DNA of 64,000 bases from Robinsoniella peoriensis (GTDB taxonomy: Bacteria; Bacillota; Clostridia; Lachnospirales; Lachnospiraceae), in NCBI RefSeq assembly GCF_042680125.1, contig NZ_JBHTNY010000014.1; one strand, written 5' to 3'. The first letter of the stretch is position 1; the number at the start of each line of letters is the position of its first letter. Of the stretch, positions 42,357 to 51,475 are shown in pieces. Below the pieces are notes generated by a model, which saw nothing but the letters and a program-made list of their open reading frames with translations, searched no databases and had not been told where the DNA came from. The translations under genes were made by a program, and so were the position numbers.

Positions 42357-42620
42357 TTTACCTTCATCCTTCATTGTCTATGTAAAGCGCACATACAAGA
42401 ACCTCATACATGCGCTTATTATAAAAAGCAATCGACGAAAAAGTACTTCACCCATATCAAATACGACAGTTTGCATTTGGAAATTGTAACGCCAAGTAAG
42501 AAAGATTCGATTGCGTATCCGCAGGTGTAACTTTATTCGGTACAGTGGAGTTCTTATCCGCTGTACTAATATAGTATACTCTCTTCTTCGGAAAGTGTGC
42601 AAGGTTTTTGAATGGGTGGG

Positions 42621-42706
42621 AAAAGGCCTTAAATCTTCTTCTTCCGATTAATCATGACGTGAACGTCACTTTTCCTGCCGGAAAGAATGAAAATTTAAGA
42701 CCTTTA
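42621..42706 (-). terminator. Large hairpin terminator after spoIIQ
   Basis: On the minus strand AAAGGTCTTAAATTTTC ... pairs with ...GATTTAAGGCCTTT, followed by TCCC; an inner perfect stem TGACGT-GA-ACGTCA tops it. Nothing else is evident in the 42357-42738 gap; a short open frame at 42378-42602 is unconvincing. Confidence 0.65.
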
Positions 42707-42738
42707 TTTTATCTTCTTGTTTATGATTACAATTGACT

Positions 42739-43611
42739 TTACTCCAGGTACAGGAATGGATCTACAGGTGCACCATCTTTTTTCATCTCAAAGAAAAGGT
42801 TGCTTCCTTCTTCGCAATAATATTTTGTAGGTTCGCTTACATAACCTATGATGGATCCTGTTTCTACAACATCGCCTACTGCTACCGGAACTTCTTTTAA
42901 CTGTCCATATACCAATTCGTAGTTGTTTCCAATATTCATGGTGATAGTTGTTCCTGTTTCGTCATTTACGTCGATGGATTCTACAATGCCTTTTGCTGCT
43001 GCCAGAACTTGTCCGTTTACTTCACTCCCGATAATAAGTGCCGGATTATATTTGTAAACATTTAATGTTTTGAAGTATACGGTAGAGTCCATACTGTAGT
43101 CGATTAATACAGTTCCTGCTACCGGCCATGTCAATGTGCTGTTATCTCCAAAATCAACGGTTGGTTCTATTTTCGCCTGGATATTTGTTGAATTTGCATC
43201 TACGCTGTCTTCTGACTCTTTTGCTGTTTTTGCATCAGCACTTGTTTTTGCTTCGTTATCTGCCAGATATGCCGGGTCTACGTCCATATCATTTGCTAAT
43301 GTAGGTTTAGAAGCGTCTGATTCTGTCTGATTTTTAGTGTCGCCGGATGTGGCATTCTTATTTCCGTTTTCTTTTGTGTTGTTCTCTGATTGTGATGTTT
43401 TATCTGTTGTGATTGGGTCCGATGGTTCCGGATCTTTTGGTTCTTCATTCAGGTCTACCAGATTCTGCTCTTCTTCTTTTGCATTTTGTGACAATTCCAT
43501 AGTATAATAGGAAGCTGCTGCTACTCCTCCCACCAGACACAGACTCAATGCCACAATGGTTCCTTTTTTCTTAAAAAACTTTACAACATCTTTTTTCTGC
43601 ATATTCTTCAC
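42739..43611 (-). CDS. spoIIQ: SpoIIQ-like M23-fold protein lacking catalytic histidines
   Basis: A 290-residue protein with one membrane segment (about 17-35), a long Asn/Thr/Asp/Lys-rich linker (45-155) and a C-terminal LytM/M23 fold (about 160-290). Zinc ligands of active M23 peptidases are gone: the HxxxD site reads YNPALIIG and the HxH motif reads NLFFEM. This matches the structural, non-enzymatic SpoIIQ of B. subtilis that binds SpoIIIAH in the forespore-mother cell channel. It follows spoIID by 77 bp, the usual pairing. Confidence 0.82.
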   Translation of the reverse strand: MKNMQKKDVVKFFKKKGTIVALSLCLVGGVAAASYYTMELSQNAKEEEQNLVDLNEEPKDPEPSDPITTDKTSQSENNTKENGNKNATSGDTKNQTESDASKPTLANDMDVDPAYLADNEAKTSADAKTAKESEDSVDANSTNIQAKIEPTVDFGDNSTLTWPVAGTVLIDYSMDSTVYFKTLNVYKYNPALIIGSEVNGQVLAAAKGIVESIDVNDETGTTITMNIGNNYELVYGQLKEVPVAVGDVVETGSIIGYVSEPTKYYCEEGSNLFFEMKKDGAPVDPFLYLE

Positions 43612-43688
43612 CTCGTACTATTGATCAATTATGTTCAACAATAGCATTGCCAGTTTATGAAAGAATATACAATGTTTGAAAAATCGAT

Positions 43689-45068
43689 TTATGAATTTAT
43701 GGCATTTGTTTCTGTCTCTGAACTGTTTTGTTTTTCATTTATTTCTATCGTTACATTTTTAAAATAATATTGCAAAATCTCATCATATGGTTTTCCTGAT
43801 TCTGCCATTCTCTCTGCTCCGTACTGGCTCATTCCCACACCGTGTCCCAATCCTTTGGTGGTAATCCGAATTCCTTTTTCTACCTGCTCCATTGTAAAAC
43901 AGCTGGAATTTAAATTCAGAAATCTGCGGAATTCTTCACCAGGTATTTCTGTGTCACCAATCCGGATTTTTGTTATATAGCCAGCCTCATCATTACTTTC
44001 AATCTCCATATTGTCCCAAAGATTTGTTTTATTTAACTCCTCCGTTCCACTCTCCTGATTATCTGTCTCTGACGGTTTTGTCTGTGGTTCTGTCTGGGGT
44101 TCTGTCTGGGGTTCTGTTACAGCTTCTGTCTGACTTGCTTTTGGAGTTTCGGACTCTGCCCCGCTCTGCTTCCGGGTTTCTTTTCCATTTCCCGGATCTG
44201 TCCCGTTTTGCGTCTGCGTTCCCTTTGGAGATTCCGGTTCTGCTGCCTCGGTTAAAATTTCTGTTTCTACACCCGAAAGGTCTGTGGATATGGTATCCGG
44301 TCCCTGGTCTGCATTCCATGTAGTGGTGACGTTCTCTCTACCTTCTGCTTTCACATTTAATGCTGTTTCCTGCTGATAATTATCCTGCATTCTGCTTTCT
44401 TTGGCTCCCGTACCGGCAGTATGATCTGTAGAAACCTCAGTTCCTTCCGGATAATATGCTTTCATATCAGGATACTGCTCCCTGCATATTCGTAATATTT
44501 CTTCCGGATCGTATACTTCAGCGTGGAGATAACGTTCTGCCTCCACATCCTGAGCGCTCTGTACTGATACCAGATATGGGTAACTCTGGCTTCCCAGAAC
44601 ATCATTTCCATTTCTTGTCCTTCCGGCACTGATCGCATGATAGGATGCCAGAATCAGATTCCCGTCATAGGTGAGAACCTGTCCGCTTGTTTCTCTGCTT
44701 GCCCTGCCGAATTTATCCCTGATTCCCAGTTCCTCCATCTGATCAACGGTTAGATACTTGTCTTTCAATAGTTCCGTTGGATGATCCTCCAGCATTTTAC
44801 ATAGATTCGTTCTCGCTACCACCATCTGGGCTTTGATTGCCTCTGTCTGATAAGCGGATGGAATCTGTAAGGCTGTAACGCCCATTACATAGTCTTCAAA
44901 ATTAACTTCACGTACTTTCCCGTCTACTTCTACCGAAATAAAGGAATGATCATCTCCTCTGTCCAAATAGGTTTGTCTTATCTTGCCGGACATAAGAACC
45001 GTAATAACATAAGGCAATAAGAGTACCAGTAAAATTAATGCTAGAATATTTTTTATTTTTTCCTTCAT
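43689..45068 (-). CDS. spoIID: Stage II sporulation protein D (SpoIID), Gln at the catalytic Glu position
   Basis: A 459-residue engulfment protein, about 100 residues longer than usual. It has an N-terminal membrane anchor (6-26) and the core FEDYVMGVTALQIP (57-70), where active SpoIID lytic transglycosylases have AxEMP; Gln68 replaces the catalytic Glu. AIKAQMVVART follows as in the family. A low-complexity insert rich in Thr, Glu, Gln and Pro (about 215-345, with TEPQTEPQ repeats) splits the domain. The C-terminal part has GLGHGVGMSQYGAERMA. Family is sure; activity is in doubt. Confidence 0.88.
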   Translation of the reverse strand: MKEKIKNILALILLVLLLPYVITVLMSGKIRQTYLDRGDDHSFISVEVDGKVREVNFEDYVMGVTALQIPSAYQTEAIKAQMVVARTNLCKMLEDHPTELLKDKYLTVDQMEELGIRDKFGRASRETSGQVLTYDGNLILASYHAISAGRTRNGNDVLGSQSYPYLVSVQSAQDVEAERYLHAEVYDPEEILRICREQYPDMKAYYPEGTEVSTDHTAGTGAKESRMQDNYQQETALNVKAEGRENVTTTWNADQGPDTISTDLSGVETEILTEAAEPESPKGTQTQNGTDPGNGKETRKQSGAESETPKASQTEAVTEPQTEPQTEPQTKPSETDNQESGTEELNKTNLWDNMEIESNDEAGYITKIRIGDTEIPGEEFRRFLNLNSSCFTMEQVEKGIRITTKGLGHGVGMSQYGAERMAESGKPYDEILQYYFKNVTIEINEKQNSSETETNAINS

Positions 45069-45199
45069 GGCGCACCTTCCTTGTCTTATGTATATTACCG
45101 TATTTCTATATTATGCATAATTCAGGGATAATTTTTTATTATTTATCTGATACAACTCTTATAGGAATGATATACGCAACTTATAGGATAAAGGGCAGC

Positions 45200-45284
45200 A
45201 AAAAACCCGGTATATTTATCTTATTGCAGATAAACCGGATGGCTTCCGTTTTCCCACAATCATTTAAAGATACCAGGTTTTTTT
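45200..45284. terminator. Bidirectional hairpin after glgP
   Basis: AAAAAACCCGGTAT ... ATACCAGGTTTTTTT with an inner stem TTATCT-TATTGC-AGATAA; T-runs on both strands. Confidence 0.75.
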
Positions 45285-45333
45285 ACATTAAAACAACCTT
45301 TGTAATTTTAATCTGCTATTTAATTTAAATTCT

Positions 45334-47790
45334 CTATTCAATCACTACTTTATCTAAATGCCAGATTTCGTCCACATACTGCTGGATGGTTCTGTCTGAT
45401 GTGAATTTACCGCTGCTTGCTACATTCAGAATAGCCATTTTCGCCCACCGGGTTTCATCACGGTATGCTTCTTCTACTCTTCTCTGAGCCTCTGCATATG
45501 ACTTGAAGTCTGCAAGGATAAAGTAAGTATCTGCTCTGTCACTGCTGTTGGTATTTAACAGGGAATCATAGATTTCACGGAAACGTTCCGGGTCATCCTT
45601 TGCATATTCTCCATTAATTAACTGCATCAGTACCCGGCGGATATCCTGATCGTTGTTAAAGTAATCCATTGGATGGTAACCGCCGTTATTTTCGAAGTTA
45701 ATAACTTCGTCGGCTGTAAGCCCGAAGATAAAGGCATTCTCTTCTCCAACTTCTTCTACAATCTCTACATTTGCTCCGTCCATGGTTCCCAGGGTCGGTG
45801 CTCCGTTTAACATAAATTTCATATTTCCGGTACCGGATGCTTCTTTACTTGCTGTTGAAATCTGCTCTGATACATCAGATGCAGCAAATATCCATTCCGC
45901 ATTGGAAACACGGTAGTCTTCAATAAATACTACTTTCAGCTTTCCTTTGATGGATCTGTCGTTATTAACAACGTCTGCCACTGCATTAATCAGCTTAATG
46001 GTGAGCTTCGCACGGCGGTATCCGGCTGCTGCTTTTGCCCCGAAGATAAATGTTCTTGGATAGAAATCCATTTCCGGATGGTCTTTAATGGTGTTGTATA
46101 AATACATTACATGCAGAATGTTCATCAGCTGGCGTTTGTATTCATGAAGTCTCTTTACCTGTACATCAAAGATGGAACGGGGATCAATTTCCACACCGTT
46201 GTGCTCTAAAATATATCCGGCAAGACGTACCTTATTCTGATACTTGATATTCATAAATTCCTGCTGCGCTTTTTTATCCTCTGCATAGATCTTTAATTTT
46301 GAAATCTGCGGCAGATCTGTAATCCATTCATCACCAATATGGGCGGTTACCCATTTTGCCAGAAGCGGATTCGCATGAAGCAGGAATCTCCTCTGGGTAA
46401 TACCATTGGTCTTATTATTGAATTTCTGCGGCATCATTTCATAGAAGTCTCTTAATTCCTGCTTTTTCAGAATCTCCGTATGAAGCTGGGCAACACCATT
46501 GACAGAGTATCCGGCTACAATGGCAAGATGTGCCATCTTCACCTGTCCGTCATGTATGATTGCCATCTTGTTGACTTTATTCTGGTCTCCCGGATATTTT
46601 CTGCCAACTTCAATAAGGAATCTGCGGTTAATTTCTTCTATAATCTGGTAAATGCGCGGGAGCAGTCTGGAGAAAAGCTCTATCGGCCATTTTTCCAGTG
46701 CTTCTGCCATAATTGTATGGTTCGTGTATGCACAGGTCTTCGTGGTTACTTCCCATGCTTCATCCCATTCCAGGTTTTCTTCGTCCACCAGGATACGCAT
46801 TAATTCTGCTACTGCCACTGTTGGATGTGTATCATTTAACTGGAACGTCACTTTTTCGTGGAATTTCCTCATATCGGAATGTTTTTTCTTATACTTTTCA
46901 ATTGCTGCCTGTACGCTGGCTGAAATAAAGAAGTACTGTTGTTTTAAACGAAGCTCTTTGCCGGCATAATGATTATCATTTGGATAAAGAACTTCTACAA
47001 TGTTACGTGCCAGGTTTTCCTGCTCTACTGCTTTCTGATAATCTCCCTTGTCAAAGGAATCCAGCTGGAAGTCGTTAATTGCTTCCGCATCCCAGACACG
47101 CAGTGTATTCACGATGCGGTTGTCATATCCCACAATCGGAATATCAAAAGGAATCGCACGCACTGACTGGCAGCCTTCCTGGATAAAACGGTTTCTCTTT
47201 GTGGTTTCATCATATACCACACGTACATAACCTCCGAATTTTACTTCTTTGGCGTATTCGGGACGGCGCAGTTCAAATGGATTGCCGTCCTTTAACCAGT
47301 TATCCGGTACTTCAATCTGAAAACCGTTTTCTATTTTCTGTTTAAACATCCCGTAACGGTAACGGATACCGCAGCCATAGGAAGAATATCCAAGAGTAGC
47401 AAGTGAATCCAGGAAACATGCTGCAAGACGTCCAAGCCCTCCGTTTCCAAGCGCTGCATCCGGCTCTTCATCCTCGATTACGTTCAGATCAAATCCGATT
47501 TCCTCTAGCGCATCTTTTACATCGTTATACTCTGTGAGGTTAATCAGATTATTGCCCAGGGCACGCCCCATCAGAAACTCCATAGACATATAATAAACTG
47601 TCTTTGGGTCGTCTGTTTCGTACTGCTTCTGGGTTGCAAGCCAGTTGTCTATGATTGTATCTTTAATCGTATAGGATACCGCCTGAAATACCTGCTGTTT
47701 CGTCGCTTCATCAATCGTCTTACGATATAAGGTCTTTACGTTTGCCTTTACATCGTTAATAAATGCTTCCTTGTCAAATTTTTTACTCAT
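45334..47790 (-). CDS. glgP: Glycogen/starch/alpha-glucan phosphorylase
   Basis: An 818-residue enzyme releasing glucose 1-phosphate from alpha-1,4-glucans. The PLP site Lys is in EASGTGNMKFMLNG; the GNGGLGRLAACFLDS and DVQVKRLHEYKRQ blocks are intact. Start set at ATG 47790 behind AGGAGG; an open extension upstream overlaps ileS and is not coding. It follows ileS by only 26 bp without a clear promoter, so it may be co-transcribed and thus partly under the ileS T-box, an odd pairing of functions. Confidence 0.96.
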   Translation of the reverse strand: MSKKFDKEAFINDVKANVKTLYRKTIDEATKQQVFQAVSYTIKDTIIDNWLATQKQYETDDPKTVYYMSMEFLMGRALGNNLINLTEYNDVKDALEEIGFDLNVIEDEEPDAALGNGGLGRLAACFLDSLATLGYSSYGCGIRYRYGMFKQKIENGFQIEVPDNWLKDGNPFELRRPEYAKEVKFGGYVRVVYDETTKRNRFIQEGCQSVRAIPFDIPIVGYDNRIVNTLRVWDAEAINDFQLDSFDKGDYQKAVEQENLARNIVEVLYPNDNHYAGKELRLKQQYFFISASVQAAIEKYKKKHSDMRKFHEKVTFQLNDTHPTVAVAELMRILVDEENLEWDEAWEVTTKTCAYTNHTIMAEALEKWPIELFSRLLPRIYQIIEEINRRFLIEVGRKYPGDQNKVNKMAIIHDGQVKMAHLAIVAGYSVNGVAQLHTEILKKQELRDFYEMMPQKFNNKTNGITQRRFLLHANPLLAKWVTAHIGDEWITDLPQISKLKIYAEDKKAQQEFMNIKYQNKVRLAGYILEHNGVEIDPRSIFDVQVKRLHEYKRQLMNILHVMYLYNTIKDHPEMDFYPRTFIFGAKAAAGYRRAKLTIKLINAVADVVNNDRSIKGKLKVVFIEDYRVSNAEWIFAASDVSEQISTASKEASGTGNMKFMLNGAPTLGTMDGANVEIVEEVGEENAFIFGLTADEVINFENNGGYHPMDYFNNDQDIRRVLMQLINGEYAKDDPERFREIYDSLLNTNSSDRADTYFILADFKSYAEAQRRVEEAYRDETRWAKMAILNVASSGKFTSDRTIQQYVDEIWHLDKVVIE

Positions 47791-47816
47791 GAACCATCCT
47801 CCTGTTTTCTGGTATA

Positions 47817-50800
47817 TTACACCTTCTCCACGCCCATGGTTACTGTCTCCCCGTTGATGTTCCATTCCTTTACATAGCCGTTTGCAGAGCCTGTCACAAT
47901 ATCATTTGCCAGAACTTCTGACTTAATCTCTTCTCTGTGCTCCTCTAATATTTTTTCAATCTTCTGATTGTCTTTTGCATAAACCACGACTCTGTCTGTC
48001 ACTTCAAAGCCCGCTTCTTTTCTCATGGTCTGTACCTTACTGATCAGCTCTCTGACGAATCCTTCTTCAATCAGCTCCGGAGTGAGATTTGTATCCAGTA
48101 CAACGGTGATTTCGTTATCCTGCTCTGACACATATCCTTCCGTCTGCGCTGTCTCAATCAGCAGATCCTCTTCTAATAATACAACCTCTGTTCCGTTTAT
48201 GTCAAGCTTAATGGAACCGTTTCCGTTCAATTCATCCATGGCAGCATTTCCATCTAACTGGGGAAGTGCCTGACGGATTCCTCCCAGGAGTTTTCCATAT
48301 TTTGGTCCCACCGTCTTTAGCTGAGGCTTAAAGCTATAAGATGTAAAGTTTCTTACGTCATCGGTAAAGGTTACTTTTTTGGTATTTAATTCCTCTCTGA
48401 TTATATCCACAAAGAACTCAGGTAATTCAAAACGGGCTTTTACAAACATATTCCCAATCGGCTGTCTGTTCTTGATATTCGCTGTATTTCTGCATGCGCG
48501 CCCCATAACAACAATTTTAAGAACTTCATCCATATTTGCTTCCAGGTCCTTGTCGATCTGTGCTGCATCCGCTGCCGGGAAGTCGCACAGGTGAATGCTT
48601 TCCGGTGCTGTCTTGTCGATATTACGAACAAGGTTCTGATAGATATCCTCTGTCATAAACGGAATCATAGGTGCTGCAGCCTTGCATACATTTACAAGCG
48701 CCGTATACAGCGTCATATATGCATTGATTTTATCCTGTTCCATGCCCTTCGCCCAGAAACGCTCACGGCTTCTGCGTACATACCAGTTACTCATGTCATC
48801 TACAAATTCCTGTAATGCTCTTGCTGCTTCCGGGATTTTGTAATTTCCAAGATTCTCATCTACGGTCTGAATCAGGGTATTCATTTTCGACAGCAGCCAT
48901 TTATCCATTACCGGAAGCTTATCATATTCTAAACTATATTTTGCAGCGTCAAATTCATCTATATTTGCATAAAGCACAAAAAATGCATAGGTATTCCAAA
49001 GAGTACCCATAAATTTACGCTGTCCTTCCGTCACTGCTTTTCCATGGAAACGGTTTGGCAGCCAGGGAGCGCTGTTCACATAGAAATACCAGCGGATCGC
49101 ATCAGCTCCGAAAGTGGAAAGTGCATCGAACGGGTCTACGGCATTCCCTTTTGACTTGCTCATCTTCTGTCCGTTTTCATCCTGGACATGTCCCAGTACG
49201 ATAACATTCTTGTACGGCGCTTCATTAAAGATCAGCGTGGAAATAGCCAGGAGGGAATAAAACCATCCACGGGTCTGGTCCACTGCTTCTGAAATAAAGT
49301 TTGCCGGGAATTGCTGTTTGAATAATTCCTGGTTTTCAAACGGATAATGATGCTGCGCAAAAGGCATTGCCCCGGAATCAAACCAGCAGTCAATTACTTC
49401 AGGCACACGGTGCATTTCTTTTCCACAATGAGGACACTTGATAGTCACTGCATCAATGAATGGGCGGTGAAGTTCGATATTCTCCGGGCAGTTATCCGAC
49501 ATTTCTTTTAATTCGGCAATACTTCCGATGGAGTGCATATGTCCGCATTCACATTCCCAGACATTCAGCGGCGTTCCCCAATAACGGTTACGGCTGATTC
49601 CCCAGTCCTGTACGTTCTCCAGCCAGTCTCCAAAGCGACCTTTTCCGATACTTTCCGGTATCCAGTTGATGGTGTTGTTATTTCTGATCAGATCCTCTTT
49701 TACATCGGTCATTTTGATGAACCAGGACTCGCGTGCATAGTAGATAAGCGGTGTGTCACATCTCCAGCAGTGAGGATAGCTGTGCTCAAACTGCGGTGCA
49801 GAGAATAAAAGACCTCTGGACTTTAAATCTTCTAATACAAGGGGATCTGCTTTTTTACAGAAAGTTCCTGCCCATGGAGTCTCTTCTGTCATCTCACCCT
49901 TGCTGTCTACCAGCTGAAGGAATGGCAGATCATATCTTCTTCCTACCTGGGAGTCATCTTCACCAAATGCAGGAGCGATATGAACAACTCCGGTTCCATC
50001 TGTTAAAGTAACATAGTCAGCACAGGTTACAAAGTAAGCTTTTTTCGCCGGTGTGGTAAATGGGAATAGTGGCTCATATTCTTTATATTCCAAATCTGTT
50101 CCTACATAAGCCTCCTGTACCTCGTAGTTGTCTTCGCCCAGTACTTTATCACAAAGTGCCTGTGCCAGATAATAAACCGTTCCATCTTCTTTCATGGATA
50201 CTTTGACATAAGTCTCCTTCGGATTTACACAAAGTGCCACGTTTGAAGGCAGGGTCCACGGAGTGGTTGTCCATGCCAGAATATATGCTTCTTCGCCTTT
50301 TACTTTAAATTTGGCAATGGCTGAACGTTCCTTTACATCCTTATATCCCTGGGCAACTTCATGACTGGAGAGAGGTGTTCCGCATCTTGGGCAGTAAGGT
50401 ACGATTTTATATCCTTTATATAACAGTCCTTTGTCCCAGATCTGCTTAAGCGCCCACCACTCGGATTCGATAAAGTTATTGTCATAAGTTACGTAAGGGT
50501 GCTCCATATCTGCCCAGAATCCTACGGTTGCAGAGAAGTCTTCCCACATGCCCTTATATTTCCAGACGCTGTCTTTACAATATTTAATAAATGGTTCCAG
50601 ACCATATTCTTCAATCTGCTCTTTGCCGTCCAGACCCAGCATTTTTTCCACTTCCAGCTCTACCGGAAGACCGTGGGTATCCCAGCCTGCTTTACGTGGA
50701 ACCATCTTCCCTTTCATCGTCTGGTATCTTGGGATCATATCTTTGATTACACGGGTTAAAACGTGGCCGATGTGAGGTTTGCCATTTGCGGTAGGCGGCC

Positions 50801-50936
50801 CGTCATAGAATGTGTAGGTCTCACATCCCTCACGGTTATCAATACTTTTTGCAAAAATTTGGTTGTCTTCCCAGAACTTCTCTGTCTTCTTCTCCCGGTC
50901 AACAAAATTAAGATTCGTAGAAACTTTGTCGTACAT
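47817..50936 (-). CDS. ileS: Isoleucyl-tRNA synthetase, long (type 2) form
   Basis: A 1039-residue class I synthetase. The HIGH motif is PHIGHV (54-59), and KMSKS occurs as GQKMSKSKGN. The editing domain and a C-terminal anticodon-binding region are present. The N-terminus (NFVDREKKTEKFWEDNQIF) is of the eukaryote-like IleS2 type, which in known cases tolerates mupirocin. Expression is controlled by a T-box leader with an ATC specifier (51023-51316). A family A repeat remnant lies between leader and start codon. Confidence 0.97.
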   Translation of the reverse strand: MYDKVSTNLNFVDREKKTEKFWEDNQIFAKSIDNREGCETYTFYDGPPTANGKPHIGHVLTRVIKDMIPRYQTMKGKMVPRKAGWDTHGLPVELEVEKMLGLDGKEQIEEYGLEPFIKYCKDSVWKYKGMWEDFSATVGFWADMEHPYVTYDNNFIESEWWALKQIWDKGLLYKGYKIVPYCPRCGTPLSSHEVAQGYKDVKERSAIAKFKVKGEEAYILAWTTTPWTLPSNVALCVNPKETYVKVSMKEDGTVYYLAQALCDKVLGEDNYEVQEAYVGTDLEYKEYEPLFPFTTPAKKAYFVTCADYVTLTDGTGVVHIAPAFGEDDSQVGRRYDLPFLQLVDSKGEMTEETPWAGTFCKKADPLVLEDLKSRGLLFSAPQFEHSYPHCWRCDTPLIYYARESWFIKMTDVKEDLIRNNNTINWIPESIGKGRFGDWLENVQDWGISRNRYWGTPLNVWECECGHMHSIGSIAELKEMSDNCPENIELHRPFIDAVTIKCPHCGKEMHRVPEVIDCWFDSGAMPFAQHHYPFENQELFKQQFPANFISEAVDQTRGWFYSLLAISTLIFNEAPYKNVIVLGHVQDENGQKMSKSKGNAVDPFDALSTFGADAIRWYFYVNSAPWLPNRFHGKAVTEGQRKFMGTLWNTYAFFVLYANIDEFDAAKYSLEYDKLPVMDKWLLSKMNTLIQTVDENLGNYKIPEAARALQEFVDDMSNWYVRRSRERFWAKGMEQDKINAYMTLYTALVNVCKAAAPMIPFMTEDIYQNLVRNIDKTAPESIHLCDFPAADAAQIDKDLEANMDEVLKIVVMGRACRNTANIKNRQPIGNMFVKARFELPEFFVDIIREELNTKKVTFTDDVRNFTSYSFKPQLKTVGPKYGKLLGGIRQALPQLDGNAAMDELNGNGSIKLDINGTEVVLLEEDLLIETAQTEGYVSEQDNEITVVLDTNLTPELIEEGFVRELISKVQTMRKEAGFEVTDRVVVYAKDNQKIEKILEEHREEIKSEVLANDIVTGSANGYVKEWNINGETVTMGVEKV

Positions 50937-50966
50937 GATTATATTCCTCCTTAAATTTTATGCGTT

Positions 50967-51020
50967 AGAGCGTGTTTGAATTGCTTTATTCCAGCTGTGC
51001 GTTCCAGTTTGTGGAATGAA
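50967..51020 (+). repeat. Decayed family A repeat (right arm) in the ileS leader
   Basis: AGAGCGTGTTTGAATTGCTT followed by CCAGCTGTGCGT and CAGTTTGTGG matches the right arm of the 162-bp element. Confidence 0.7.
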
Positions 51021-51022
51021 TG

Positions 51023-51316
51023 TGCACAAAAAAACTCCCATCCCTGTAAAAGGACGAGAGTCATACACTTCGTTAACCACCTGTTACAACATACTATCAT
51101 ACGCGTTCCTGTTAACGGTGGAAAACCGTCAGCACCTACTATTATTCAGCCTGAAACTCTGAAGTGATATTCCATCTATCCTACTCTTACCGGACTTCCA
51201 CCACCACCGGCTCGCTGTAAATTTCGTTGATTATCAGATATATGTCCGTATTTCCCAGACACACTGACAAAATAAATGTACTGTCTTCGTCATCGTCTTT
51301 TCTATATATATTGCTA
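51023..51316 (-). promoter_or_regulatory. T-box leader of ileS (Ile specifier ATC)
   Basis: Minus strand: stem I has GCGAGCCGGTGGTGG, and the specifier ATC is at 51166-51168, followed by A and CTTCAGAG. The T-box core AACAGGTGGTTAACG (51071-51085) is a variant of the usual GGGTGGTACCGCG. The terminator ACTCTCGTCC ... GGGATGGGAGT followed by TTTTTTT is at 51028-51062. Charged tRNA-Ile lets the terminator form; uncharged tRNA-Ile stabilises the antiterminator. Confidence 0.9.
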
Positions 51317-51322
51317 ATTTTC

Positions 51323-51351
51323 ATTATATGTAGCACGGAATGAAAAGTCAA
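51323..51351 (-). promoter_or_regulatory. Promoter of ileS
   Basis: Minus strand -35 TTGACT (51346-51351), 17 bp, -10 TATAAT (51323-51328). Confidence 0.8.
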
Positions 51352-51406
51352 GGAGAAAAATTTTTTAAAAGATCTGTGAAATTCCCTAAGTTTATGCTTT
51401 ATTTAT

Positions 51407-51435
51407 TTGCATTTTTCCCTATAATCCTATATAAT
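51407..51435 (+). promoter_or_regulatory. Promoter of the YesL-like gene
   Basis: -35 TTGCAT (51407-51412), 17 bp, -10 TATAAT (51430-51435). Confidence 0.65.
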
Positions 51436-51475
51436 TTGATGTAAACAAATAAATCGTTAAAAGAGGTAGTTTAGA

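Noticed and set aside
42378..42602. 74-residue frame on the minus strand upstream of the GIY-YIG gene
   Set aside because: Arg- and Phe-rich composition, no ribosome site, no recognisable motif.
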